64,000 bases of DNA. It comes from Calothrix sp. NIES-4101 (GTDB taxonomy: Bacteria > Cyanobacteriota > Cyanobacteriia > Cyanobacteriales > Nostocaceae). How positions within the stretch are numbered: position 1 is the stretch's first letter; every line of letters starts with the position of its first letter. The notes under the pieces are model-generated. The model had not been told where the DNA came from and did not search any database. It saw only the letters and a list, made by a program, of their open reading frames with translations. Made by a program: the position numbers and the translations under genes. This document shows positions 37,501 through 45,851 of this stretch, piece by piece. Where the stretch lies: NCBI GenBank assembly GCA_004296455.1, contig AP018280.1, forward strand, positions 3,100,001 to 3,164,000, read 5' to 3'.

Positions 37501-38345
37501 CTAAACTTGCTCAATACTTTACCGAAAATCTGGGTAAAAATGTTCTCCTGGAAATGGTTGCTATCCCTGGGGGTACATTCATGATGGGTACGGAAGATGA
37601 AGAAATAGAAAGGCTTGTTGAAAAATTTGATTGGGAAAGGTACAGAAGCGAAAAACCCCAGCATAAAGTGACATTACCACCCTTCTTCATGGGAAAATAT
37701 CCCATAACTCAGGCACAGTGGAAAGCGGTAGCTGAGCTACCTCGCGTTAACTGCGAATTAAAATTAGAACCATCGAACTTTAAAGGAGATAATCTACCAG
37801 TAGAACAAGTTTCCTGGTACGATGCGTTGGAATTTTGCGCCAGATTATCAAAACATACAGGTAAAGAATATCGCCTCCCCTCAGAGGCTGAATGGGAGTA
37901 TGCTTGTCGTGCTGGAACCACCACACCTTTTCATTTTGGCGAAACCATTACTGACAAATTAGTGAATTACAAGGTGAACGAAATCTTTGCTGACGAACCC
38001 AAAGGAGAATATCGAGAACAAACCACACCAGTTGGGCAATTTCCGCCTAATGCCTTTGGGCTATACGATATGCACGGGAATGTTTGGGAGTGGTGTCTTG
38101 ATGATTGGCATGAGAATTATGAAGGTGCTCCAGTGAATGGTACTCCTTGGTTTAACAAGGGAGGTAACGAAGATAATCTTTTTCAAAAACAAGGTTCAGC
38201 CTTACTGCGTGGTGGTTCCTGGAGCAACAATCCTGAGAACTGCCGTTCTGCTTGCCATCTCAACGATCTTAGGGCGGAGCGCGTCCTTTTCAACAACGAT
38301 TTTGGTTTTCGTGTTGTTTGTGGGGTCGGGAGGATTCGTCAGTAG
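34554..38345 (+). CDS. vWA-like / degenerate receiver / inactive caspase-like / FGE multidomain protein
   Basis: This 1263-residue protein has an N-terminal helical segment and linker (1-110) and then a SAV_2336-like vWA region (about 120-470) with a DxSxS metal motif in ALVIDESQSM near 178 and LVVSDCVSNIW. A receiver-like domain follows at about 557-690 (KTILLVEDELNVI); the phosphoacceptor Asp is Asn609 (LILINYHLP). A caspase-like domain spans about 700-900 in which the catalytic His is Tyr785 (FSGYGI) and the Cys position is Asp834 (LLLDIDRQ), so it should be catalytically dead. The C-terminal FGE/sulfatase-modifying domain (about 995-1260) has GGTFMMGT, YRLPSEAEWEYACRAGT, MHGNVWEWC and LLRGGSW. 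It is the vWA partner of the MoxR gene. Confidence 0.9.
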   Translation: MPQPQPNLNNFAQLIAELGEKLNLTGEEIADVLWLTLKRQEFTEISNVKSENLVNTDRENNTSKDKKIAATDLKDTDTKNTPLPPPERIPKAPIYTSESSPQAQGLPIRIPDAPSLREPLNFAQSLYPLMRRVNTGNQTIVDEIATVERVASENFSLPVNICFPVLKSEPEPWLDLALVIDESQSMLIWRHTVNELQRLLKNYGIFRDLRVWGIKPNQEGNALQIFSRMGSNHRLSHPKEIIDPTGRRLILVVSDCVSNIWRKGIIFPVLCDWAQKQPLAVIQMLPEWMWRRSALSLGTAVGFSSSIAGVANQDLLVNKKFFQEEKTKVPVLSLEPELAAQWSQMLVGKADAVVPGYLLPTQLNIEEYPLLQRQQEALSSLDSQQRVERFRLNSSPLGRKLAGLLAAAPVINLPIVRLIQESLLPESRQVQVAEVFLGGLLQPKSAQIIEPDTNPDAVEYEFREFHIRDIFLEDAPVCDSSDVLNAVSRYVAEQMGKSLDEFMALLKMPETAGQEKEQVKPFAEVTARILRKLGGDYVEFAQQLEQETFVATELPQLKTILLVEDELNVIEKVSTLLSSEYGITVWGTGDVNEVIQLVKSGEIDLILINYHLPNSYYQGRRFNGIEIIRILKGNPQFSQSLPIVGFSVEEYRREEFLKYADGFYSKTEVLEGSDYQKFVDYLQAVFNRVTQGKFPNTGKHYAITIGINEYRNLGSIPPAQYAVRDAVMMQQWFSHRGFEKVDLLTNESANSIYPTQDGWRYFWLENFPPYTLSAEDTLWFYFSGYGIYRNGQDYLLLTDSNLEIPEETGLSLINLVKQLQSSGAGKIILLLDIDRQLAEPNLYQNTRTTQNTTRNFTFVEVSPLEQQLQGETNLGEGLIIFSASSHKEGAYEIDGLQQGSFTYALREALETTQGNLSMERLEQFLRVRVSELNNQNNLPTQTPQSLIIPPYLQRWIPFPSNLEVFTCKTPTVNRRGEILKEDTKLAQYFTENLGKNVLLEMVAIPGGTFMMGTEDEEIERLVEKFDWERYRSEKPQHKVTLPPFFMGKYPITQAQWKAVAELPRVNCELKLEPSNFKGDNLPVEQVSWYDALEFCARLSKHTGKEYRLPSEAEWEYACRAGTTTPFHFGETITDKLVNYKVNEIFADEPKGEYREQTTPVGQFPPNAFGLYDMHGNVWEWCLDDWHENYEGAPVNGTPWFNKGGNEDNLFQKQGSALLRGGSWSNNPENCRSACHLNDLRAERVLFNNDFGFRVVCGVGRIRQ

Positions 38346-38514
38346 CCCTTTATACTTTAGCTCTTTTGTCCTTTATTCTTTTTCTTTTTTCCGCCGTTAG
38401 ACAGATCGATTTTTTTCCTCGTTCTCCTGCTGCGCGTAGGGTAAGTAGCCATCATGAACTGACGCACACCAGGACGGATGAAAATAGAAGCTAAATGTAT
38501 CTATTTTGATAGCC

Positions 38515-38699
38515 ATCGAACTTTTATTTTCAAGTCAGGTAGGTGCAAATAAAGTCAACTGTGTAACAGAATGTAAAAGCCTCATAAACCTTGCGATTAC
38601 TTCGCTTCACTCCGTTACGCACTCCTGCGGAGAAGCAAGCTACGTAATGACATAACTGTAAATTTTTCTGCCCACCTAGCTTGAAAATAAAAGTTCGAT
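38515..38699. mobile_element. MITE-like element with 20-bp terminal inverted repeats
   Basis: ATCGAACTTTTATTTTCAAG at 38515-38534 is perfectly inverted at 38680-38699, and the match continues imperfectly inward (about AGGTAGG against AGGTGGG). The 185-bp interior has no gene and carries a GC-rich hairpin-prone segment of a common cyanobacterial repeat type (near 38597-38650). No target duplication is clear. It directly abuts a truncated DUF433 coding remnant, so it probably inserted into that gene. Confidence 0.65.
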
Positions 38700-38809
38700 T
38701 GGCAAATTATCCTGAATTAACTGTGGGAGATTTAAGCACAGCTTGGCATTATTACGAAAAAAATCCCGAACAAATCGATCAAGAAATTACCCAGGATAAT
38801 TTGATTTAA
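38693..38809 (+). pseudogene. DUF433 antitoxin-like gene, C-terminal remnant
   Basis: The frame encodes about 38 residues, RLANYPELTVGDLSTAWHYY then EKNPEQIDQEI and a stop. This matches the end of DUF433 proteins, whose last helices typically read ILADYPDLTLEDIRAAL. There is no start codon and the 5' part is replaced by the MITE-like sequence. DUF433 genes usually act as antitoxins beside DUF5615 toxins; no toxin frame follows here. Confidence 0.6.
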
Positions 38810-38977
38810 TAGCACAAATTACTAGGAATTTGAGTCATAGCAGTAAATACATCAACAATCTTACCCTGGTGTAATGATAATTGTAATCGATGAGCGATTT
38901 GCCAAAGACATAAGCGATCGCCTTACGGTTTAATAGGGGTAGAGTTAGGTGTTATTAATTTTCCCTATTTGCCACTT

Positions 38978-39766
38978 ATGCCAGAAATCATCCAGTTAGA
39001 ATTTCCTCTCGATTTAGTTATTGCTGTTGCCTTAATGGTTATTACCATTGGTTTATCAGCTTGGGAAAAACTTGGATTAGAGTTTAACCTGCTTGTGGCA
39101 ACTGGAAGAACATTGCTGCAATTGATGGTTTTGGGATATGTGTTGGATTTGGTTTTTGCACTGAGTAATGCCATGAATAATGCTGTGGCAGTTTTGGCAA
39201 TTTTGACAATAATATTCATCATTTCGACAACTGTAACGCGCAATCGAATCAGTACAAAAATTCCCTTAGTTTTACCATTAGTTGGGGTTTCGTTGTTTGT
39301 GAGTACAGCCTTAACTGTTTTATATGTAAATTTTTTGATTATTCAACCGAAACCTTGGTTTGAGGCGCGATATCTAATTCCGATAGCTGGTTTGGTGTTG
39401 GGTAGCGCGATGAATGCTGCTGCCTTAGCTGGCGAACGTTTGGTAAAAACAATTGATTCGAGTCATTTAGAAATCGAGACACATTTGAGTTTAGGGGCAA
39501 CACCCCAGCAAGCAGTCGCACAGTACCGTAAAGATGCGATTCGTGCCGGGTTAATACCTGCAATTAATCAAATGACACTTGTGGGAATGGTGACATTACC
39601 GGGAGTATTTAGCGGACAGTTGCTGGGTGGTGTAAAACCAGAAGAAGCCGCATCCTATGAAATTGTAATTTTATTTGCGATCGCTTTTGCTAATCTCCTC
39701 ACCACAGTTCTACTCACACGAGGCTTATCTAGACAATTTTTTAATGATATTGGGCAATTAAAGTAG
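38978..39766 (+). CDS. FetB-type (UPF0014) ABC transporter permease
   Basis: From the ATG at 38978 the protein is 262 residues (a TTG at 38969 is also possible). It has about seven membrane segments and the UPF0014 signature: ATGRTLLQLMVLGYVLDLVF, LIPIAGLVLGSAMNAAALAG, ETHLSLGATPQQAVAQYRKD and MTLVGMVTLPGVFSGQLLGG. FetB with the ATPase FetA exports iron in E. coli. No fetA-like ATPase gene lies nearby, so the partner must be encoded elsewhere. Confidence 0.88.
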   Translation: MPEIIQLEFPLDLVIAVALMVITIGLSAWEKLGLEFNLLVATGRTLLQLMVLGYVLDLVFALSNAMNNAVAVLAILTIIFIISTTVTRNRISTKIPLVLPLVGVSLFVSTALTVLYVNFLIIQPKPWFEARYLIPIAGLVLGSAMNAAALAGERLVKTIDSSHLEIETHLSLGATPQQAVAQYRKDAIRAGLIPAINQMTLVGMVTLPGVFSGQLLGGVKPEEAASYEIVILFAIAFANLLTTVLLTRGLSRQFFNDIGQLK

Positions 39767-39785
39767 GAGAAATCATAGGGATATT

Positions 39786-39912
39786 TGATCAATAATTACG
39801 AGAAAATTGACGCGGAGATAGGGAGATAGAGGGACGCAAAGACAAATTTAATGATAACTGATCAATAATTACGATACAATGACTACGGAGATAGGAAGAT
39901 AAGGGAATGCAG
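39786..39912 (+). repeat. Direct repeat pair in the FetB-MscS spacer
   Basis: Two copies of a roughly 50-base unit starting TGATCAATAATTACGA and containing CGGAGATAGG lie at about 39786-39837 and 39862-39912. The CGGAGATAGGGAGATAGAGG part belongs to a purine-rich dispersed repeat family also seen near 50270 and 56000-56165 in this window. Confidence 0.6.
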
Positions 39913-40050
39913 AGAATAATTTCAGAATCACTAAATTAACAAGACTTGATATTATGAATTATTTGGTAAATTCACAAAGAATTTTCAAAAATCCCGAAAA
40001 TTGCCAAATATCAACAGATATCTAGAAATTATGAGAATTAGTTTGAATAT

Positions 40051-41667
40051 ATGATGAAACCTCATTCTCCACGTTTTCCCTTGTTCTTATATTTACGCAT
40101 CATCACAGTGGTAATTCTACTATTGCTGGGTTTTTGGGTGAGTCCAGGAATAGCCCAAAATGGGACAAAATATCCTGTAGTTGTGGATGGATACCAGATT
40201 TTTCAAGTCAGCGAATCCGGTCAATTTACTGCCCAAGAACGAGCCAAATTAATCAATTTTCAACTCAGAGAGGTTGTAAAATCAGACAAAGATATTCAGG
40301 TAAAAATTGAAGAGCGTAACCAATCACCAACGATTTTATTAGGCGATCGCTACTTACTAACTGTAACCGAAAAAGATGCTTTACCAGGTAGTACAACTAA
40401 TGAACAAGCTTCACTGTGGGCTAAACAAATTCAGGAAGCATTAGCACAATCTCAGTCAGAACGAAGTTTCCAATATCTTCGCAACACTTCCATTCTGACT
40501 GCAAGTATCTTGGTGGGGGCATTTGCAATTTCTTGGCTGCTGGGATTGTTCCGAAAACGTATTTCACGAATTGTCCAGATCAAATTAAATGATGCACATG
40601 CACAGATATTGAATGCTGATTTACCCAAAGGATTAGCGTTACTATTTGACTTTATGCTTTTATTTGCCCGCGCTGGTATATGGGCGGGAACTCTTATTTA
40701 TATAACTAATTTATTTCCCTATACTCGGCAATGGAGCTATCAAATCTCCTATGTTTTAACTTCTAGTTTCACATCTAAATTTATTACTCTGGGCAATAAT
40801 TCTTACTCTTTAATCAATCTGCTCATTTTAGTAATTTTATTATTTGCATTAATTATTTTTGCCGGAACCATCACTAATATCTTGCGCTCTCGTGTTTTAC
40901 AACAGATAGCAGGAATTAACCGAGGTGCTCAAGAAGCGATCGCAATTTTGACGAAATACAGCTTGATTGTAGTTGGTAGCATCGTCTTATTGCAAATTTG
41001 GGGACTCGATCTCAGTTCGGTAACAATTTTGGCTAGTGCCTTCGGTATTGGGATTGGCTTTGGTTTCCAGGATATTGCGAAAAACTTTGGTAGTGGTTTG
41101 ATTTTGGTATTGGAACGCCCAATTCAAGTCAGTGATTTTATTGAGGTGGGAAATTTGTATGGTACAGTGGAGCGCATCAGTGCCCGCAGTACTGAAATCA
41201 GAACCCTAGACCATATTTCCATAATTGTCCCCAATTCCCGCTTTTTGGAAACTGAAGTCATCAATTGGAGCCACCGTAACCCTATTTCTCGCCTACATTT
41301 ACCTGTTGGTGTATCCTACGACACGGAACCTGATTTAGTGAAAGAAGCGTTGCTAGATGCAACTAAAGACCAGCTTAGTGTTTTAGATACACCTCCTCCC
41401 CAAGTATTGTTTAAAGGTTTTGGTGATAGCGCCCTCAATTTTGAGTTGTTGGTATGGACAGCAGAACCCCACAAACAGTTTTTAATCAAAAGTAATTTAT
41501 ACTTCGCAATCTACGAATCTTTACGTAAGCGGAATATCGAAATTCCCTTTCCTCAACATGACTTACATCTGCGTTCTGGAAATTTAAAACTGTCTCCGCA
41601 GGTAGAGAAGGCTTTGTTGCGACTATCTGAAGAATCGACTAATGGATACAATGAACAAGGTGGATAG
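40051..41667 (+). CDS. MscS-family mechanosensitive ion channel
   Basis: This 538-residue protein has an N-terminal hydrophobic signal segment (FLYLRIITVVILLLLGFWVS), a periplasmic region to about 150, four membrane segments, and the MscS core: LASAFGIGIGFGFQDIAKNF (pore helix TM3 region), ISDF-like QVSDFIEVGNLYGTVERISA, TLDHISIIVPNSRFLETEVI and a beta/alpha C-terminal domain. MscS channels open under membrane tension and release solutes on osmotic downshock. The extended N-terminus fits larger cyanobacterial MscS homologues. It is monocistronic. Confidence 0.93.
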   Translation: MMKPHSPRFPLFLYLRIITVVILLLLGFWVSPGIAQNGTKYPVVVDGYQIFQVSESGQFTAQERAKLINFQLREVVKSDKDIQVKIEERNQSPTILLGDRYLLTVTEKDALPGSTTNEQASLWAKQIQEALAQSQSERSFQYLRNTSILTASILVGAFAISWLLGLFRKRISRIVQIKLNDAHAQILNADLPKGLALLFDFMLLFARAGIWAGTLIYITNLFPYTRQWSYQISYVLTSSFTSKFITLGNNSYSLINLLILVILLFALIIFAGTITNILRSRVLQQIAGINRGAQEAIAILTKYSLIVVGSIVLLQIWGLDLSSVTILASAFGIGIGFGFQDIAKNFGSGLILVLERPIQVSDFIEVGNLYGTVERISARSTEIRTLDHISIIVPNSRFLETEVINWSHRNPISRLHLPVGVSYDTEPDLVKEALLDATKDQLSVLDTPPPQVLFKGFGDSALNFELLVWTAEPHKQFLIKSNLYFAIYESLRKRNIEIPFPQHDLHLRSGNLKLSPQVEKALLRLSEESTNGYNEQGG

Positions 41668-41878
41668 CTGTTATCCACTCTGGTTAAGCAGTTATCATTA
41701 ATTTTTCTCCGCATCCATTGGTTTTATCCTAATTATTCATTTCTGTATAGCAAAGGAAGCGAATAAACCTGATCGAACAGTTCTGAAAATTGTAGATAAA
41801 ATAGGATGGTCAGTAATATGAATATCGCCTAAGTATGCTTAAGAAGCACTATATTGGTGTGCTAATTGGGGGTAATGT

Positions 41879-44242
41879 TTGAGTTTATTTCGTAGGTACT
41901 ATCAGCAAACTGCACCTAAATTTAGGCGATGTCATGCGGGAACAGCAAAGCCAAAAGTGTGTAAGCATCTGCATAAGCGTCTTTATTCTGCTGGCATGTT
42001 TGTGCTGGTTGTGCTATCTCTCTCCAGTGGATTAGGCTACCGTTTGTATAACCAACCCAAATTGGATGTCGGTAAGATAGCTCCCCAAACGCTGTTCGCT
42101 CCAAGTTTAGCGGATGTTGAAGATGTGAAAACAACAGAGGAGAGACGTAGAGAGGCACGTAGCGGTGCTTTAGCAGTATGGGTTGTCGATGCAGAAGTTA
42201 ATCAGCAAATTCATCAAAATCTTCAGCAACTATTGGCAAAAGGTGATGCAATCCGTGAGGATTTGGGTAATTTTCCCTTTGTGCAAACTTCAGCATTATC
42301 TACTCCTGTGCAAACTTACCTGCGACAAGCATCAGAAACAGAATGGCGGTTAATATCCCCAAGCTGGGATAAAACTAGCAATCTAACTAGCTTAACTTCT
42401 GTCCAACAGGTAGCTGTCAGGGAAATGCGAACTTACCGCGAGTCAAATTCTGCCCCAGCTTTCTCACAACTATTAAAAGCGATCGCTCAAGCTCGTCAAC
42501 GTTATACTACCACTCAAAATACCCTAAACCAAAAAGCGACAGCTAAACCAGAAACCCCTTACAACAGCAATTTCTTAAACCTGTCTGATACTGATTGGCA
42601 GGAAACTAAAATTCAAGTGCAGCAAACCTTAGACAGAATGTTGGCACAGGGTATCTATCCAGGGATATCTAAAGAGCATCTCAACTCTGCAATCACAATG
42701 CAGGTGAGAGTTTCCGTGCCAGCAAACGCACAATCTTTAGCAAAGCGATTGCTATCAACGGTAATCACTGCGAATTTAATTAAAGACATGGAGCAAACGA
42801 AGCTGATTGCCGAACAAACAGCCCAAGCAGTAGAACCAACAATAGTCTCCATTCAAAAAGGTGAAGTGATTGTTAAGGCTGGAGAAAAAATTACTCAAGC
42901 TGATTTTGTATTATTAGATCACTTTCACTTAAGTCAACGCGGTATTGATTGGCTACATCTGATGCGTTTTACTGCGATAGCGGCATTGGCGGTGGCTGTT
43001 TTCCGCATAGTAGAACAAAAAATTCGCCCCAAACTACGCCAAAGTGATTATCTCTTAATTTTCCTCCTCACCCTGAGTGCGCCGTTACTCATCATCTTCA
43101 CCCAATCCTTGACAGGCTTAACTGCCATTGGTTTAATCCTTGGTAGCTTCTACGGTACTGCCATTGGCGGCACTGTTATGGGGTTGTTAACAATATTGCT
43201 CTCAATGAGTACAGAACTTAGCTGGCATTATTTAATACCTAGCGCGGTTGGTGGAATTCTGGGTGGATTAATGGCGGGACAATGGCGATTCCCCGGTAGA
43301 GAAGGACTACGAACAAGGGAAGAATTAGCTACCTTAGGGATATTAATCGGGTTGACGCAGGGAATAGTTTTTTTGTTAGTAAATACTGCGATCGCGCCTC
43401 TTTGGTATGCTGTAATAGGTTCAGCAGCACTCAACGGTTTTGCAGGCTTAGTTTGGAGCATCTTAGCACTAGGGTTAAGTCCATACCTAGAAGCCTTATT
43501 TGATTTAGTCACACCAATTCGCCTAGCCGAATTATCCAACCCCAATCGACCTTTATTAAAACGTCTCGCCCATGAAGCGCCGGGTACTTTCCAACATACA
43601 TTGTTTGTGGCTACTTTGGCAGAGGCTGCGGCACGGGCATTAAATTGTAATGTGGAACTGGTGAGGGCTGGGGTTCTGTATCACGATATCGGGAAAATGC
43701 ATGATCCGCTAGGATTTATTGAAAATCAAATGGGAGAACCAAACAAACACGATATCATTAATGACCCTTGGAAGAGTGCTGAAATTATTAAAAAGCATGT
43801 TAGTGAAGGGCTAGTAATGGCTCGTCAGTACAAACTACCAAGTGCAATTCAGGCGTTTATTCCCGAACACCAGGGCACTATTTTGATTGCGTATTTTTAC
43901 CAGGAAGCGCAGCAACAAAAACATCCTGAAGAAGTCGTGCCGGAATCGGATTTTCGCTATGATGGCCCCATTCCCCAATCTAAAGAAACCGGAATAGCCA
44001 TGTTAGCTGATGCCTGTGAGGCGGCATTACGTTCGCAAAAAGATGTCACCCCAGAAGCAGCGCTGGCAATGGTAAACAAAATCCTGAAAGCACGTTGGCA
44101 AGATAATCAATTGCTGGATTCAGGCTTAACACGGGCAGAAATGGCTCAAATTGCCCATATTTTTGTCCAGGTTTGGCAGCAGTTTCATCACAAACGCATC
44201 GCCTATCCTAAATTAACCTCCAATAATCAACCACCAAAGTGA
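41879..44242 (+). CDS. 7TM-HD (PgpH-type) cyclic-di-AMP phosphodiesterase-like protein
   Basis: This 787-residue protein has a membrane anchor at about 35-55, a long extracytoplasmic 7TMR-HDED-type region (60-350, with the repeat-like TEERRREARSGALAVW), and about seven membrane helices at 360-560. A C-terminal HD domain carries HEAPGTFQHTLFVATLAEAA, LYHDIGKMHDP, HDIINDPWKS and EHQGT. In Firmicutes PgpH hydrolyses c-di-AMP; cyanobacterial homologues are expected to do the same and so affect osmotic and night survival. Translation probably starts at TTG 41879 preceded by GGGGGT; the overlapping ATG at 41875 is in another frame and soon ends. It lies next to MscS, which fits osmotic control. Confidence 0.9.
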   Translation: MSLFRRYYQQTAPKFRRCHAGTAKPKVCKHLHKRLYSAGMFVLVVLSLSSGLGYRLYNQPKLDVGKIAPQTLFAPSLADVEDVKTTEERRREARSGALAVWVVDAEVNQQIHQNLQQLLAKGDAIREDLGNFPFVQTSALSTPVQTYLRQASETEWRLISPSWDKTSNLTSLTSVQQVAVREMRTYRESNSAPAFSQLLKAIAQARQRYTTTQNTLNQKATAKPETPYNSNFLNLSDTDWQETKIQVQQTLDRMLAQGIYPGISKEHLNSAITMQVRVSVPANAQSLAKRLLSTVITANLIKDMEQTKLIAEQTAQAVEPTIVSIQKGEVIVKAGEKITQADFVLLDHFHLSQRGIDWLHLMRFTAIAALAVAVFRIVEQKIRPKLRQSDYLLIFLLTLSAPLLIIFTQSLTGLTAIGLILGSFYGTAIGGTVMGLLTILLSMSTELSWHYLIPSAVGGILGGLMAGQWRFPGREGLRTREELATLGILIGLTQGIVFLLVNTAIAPLWYAVIGSAALNGFAGLVWSILALGLSPYLEALFDLVTPIRLAELSNPNRPLLKRLAHEAPGTFQHTLFVATLAEAAARALNCNVELVRAGVLYHDIGKMHDPLGFIENQMGEPNKHDIINDPWKSAEIIKKHVSEGLVMARQYKLPSAIQAFIPEHQGTILIAYFYQEAQQQKHPEEVVPESDFRYDGPIPQSKETGIAMLADACEAALRSQKDVTPEAALAMVNKILKARWQDNQLLDSGLTRAEMAQIAHIFVQVWQQFHHKRIAYPKLTSNNQPPK

Positions 44243-44267
44243 TATGAGGCTCCTATTGAACTTTGGT

Positions 44268-45323
44268 TCATAGTCTGTATTTGTGCTTAAAGATACATGA
44301 GTAACTTAGATTTCTCTTAGTTATAGCTAGGGTTGTATGTTCATTTTCGCTCCAGACCGTAGGATGCTGGCTTAAACTTAAAGTTTCTTGAAGATAGCCT
44401 TTTCCCAGTTCCATTGGCGGTAAATCGTATTCTTGTAAAACCTCTTGAATCCGCCCAAACGCTTCGGGGAGTTGGTTAAAAGGCAACTGGGGAAATCCAT
44501 GATGCACACTGTGATAAGGTAAGCCTCCCATCAACCAATTAGTTAACCGATTCACCTGTAAATTGCGACCAGCATAAAGTTGAGTGAGCAGGTGTCCTTC
44601 CCGTTGACCCCAACGCCCATAATGCTCCAAATGATCCCGCATCTGGACAATAATCCCAATCATTCGCTCCAAGATAAACCAAAACAGCAGATAACGCCCA
44701 AATAAACCCTGGGATAGGGCAATAGTCCCGAAAAGACCCTGAATCAAAATCATTCCCCCCAAATCCAATCCGATTTGTTTTCGCAACCCAGAACGTAGGG
44801 AACTCAGGTGAATTCCTTGTCTCAAAGTTTTGATAACTAAGCCCAATCCTCCAAGGACAAACATATCAATGAGCCATTGATGGCGAACATACCAGCGTAA
44901 GAAAGGTTTGGCTTGTTGATACTCCTCTAAAGTCCATTCAACTCGTTCAGGATCTCGTAAATCAACTCCATTCCAAGCATGATGCAGTAAATGCAGTTCG
45001 GCGTAAGTTCCATAAGGCCACAACATCGGCCAAGAAATGAGACGGGGGGAAATTGCCTCAAACCATCCCCAACCCGTGAGGGTGTTATGGGTACTATCGT
45101 GAGTACAAATTAACCAAAATGCATATACAATACCTGCGATCGCTGTTACTAAGCTAAACAAAATCAGATTATCCAGCCGCCAAGCCAGGGTAATTAGACT
45201 GAGAGATAAAGCTCCGAGGACAGAAAAACGGCACAATCCCAGCCAAGGATTAACGTGACCAAAATCAGCCACACTTGAACGTAAAGCTTGATTAACATCC
45301 AAACCGAGTGCGGATTTTTTCAT
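44268..45323 (-). CDS. Membrane fatty acid desaturase family protein
   Basis: This 351-residue protein has four to six membrane segments and three histidine boxes that bind the di-iron centre: HDSTH (box 1), HLLHH (box 2) and HSVHH (box 3, in PYHSVHHGFPQLP). Cyanobacterial acyl-lipid desaturases and carotenoid hydroxylases or ketolases share this plan; the sequence does not match the DesA/B/C or CrtR signatures I remember, so the substrate is left open. It is convergent with the HD phosphodiesterase gene and separated by 25 bases. Confidence 0.85.
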   Translation of the reverse strand: MKKSALGLDVNQALRSSVADFGHVNPWLGLCRFSVLGALSLSLITLAWRLDNLILFSLVTAIAGIVYAFWLICTHDSTHNTLTGWGWFEAISPRLISWPMLWPYGTYAELHLLHHAWNGVDLRDPERVEWTLEEYQQAKPFLRWYVRHQWLIDMFVLGGLGLVIKTLRQGIHLSSLRSGLRKQIGLDLGGMILIQGLFGTIALSQGLFGRYLLFWFILERMIGIIVQMRDHLEHYGRWGQREGHLLTQLYAGRNLQVNRLTNWLMGGLPYHSVHHGFPQLPFNQLPEAFGRIQEVLQEYDLPPMELGKGYLQETLSLSQHPTVWSENEHTTLAITKRNLSYSCIFKHKYRL

Positions 45324-45851
45324 GAGGTTAAACTTACTCGTCTCACTACTACCTATTTTTGACTAAATTTAGGCGATCGCACATTTAATTCATCTAATGG
45401 TGAATACCTCGGTCAATTAATTGCTGCCAAAAGTAAAATTAATTGGGATAATTTTGGGTTATTTGGTGTAGATGGTGGAAAAAGGCTGATTGTCGGTTGG
45501 GTGCGATGCTCCGAAGGAGCGGTCTAACGACCATCGCGCGACAAACCTCAGTAAAATGTAAATTAATGTTGTAAATGTTGGGTTCTGCTTTGCTTCGCCC
45601 AACCTACGCAGAATTCCCGCATTTCTCACAACTATTGCGATCGCCTATCTCGTAATCCTTAGCCAGAGGGTATTTCGAGCCTTTTTGATGGGTCATAATT
45701 TTGTCGCAGTGCGAAACGCATAAATCTAGGTTTTATAAGGCTTTGAGAGATGTGGTGAGAAATCCGGGAATTGCGATCATGCTGTTAGATTTTGAGAAAT
45801 TTTGGGTAGTATCTGATTAAGTAATTTAATCAATACTTACAAAAACAAAAA
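45324..45851. other. Spacer with a possible gene remnant and dispersed repeats
   Basis: From about 45372 to 45527 one plus-strand frame stays open without a start codon and reads like decayed coding sequence (EYLGQLIAAKSKINWDNFGL); no family is recognised. It runs into dispersed repeats (GCTCCGAAGGAGC hairpin near 45508; GGGTTCTGCTTTGCTTCGCC near 45580). A HIP1 site follows near 45637. No complete gene is present. Confidence 0.4.
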
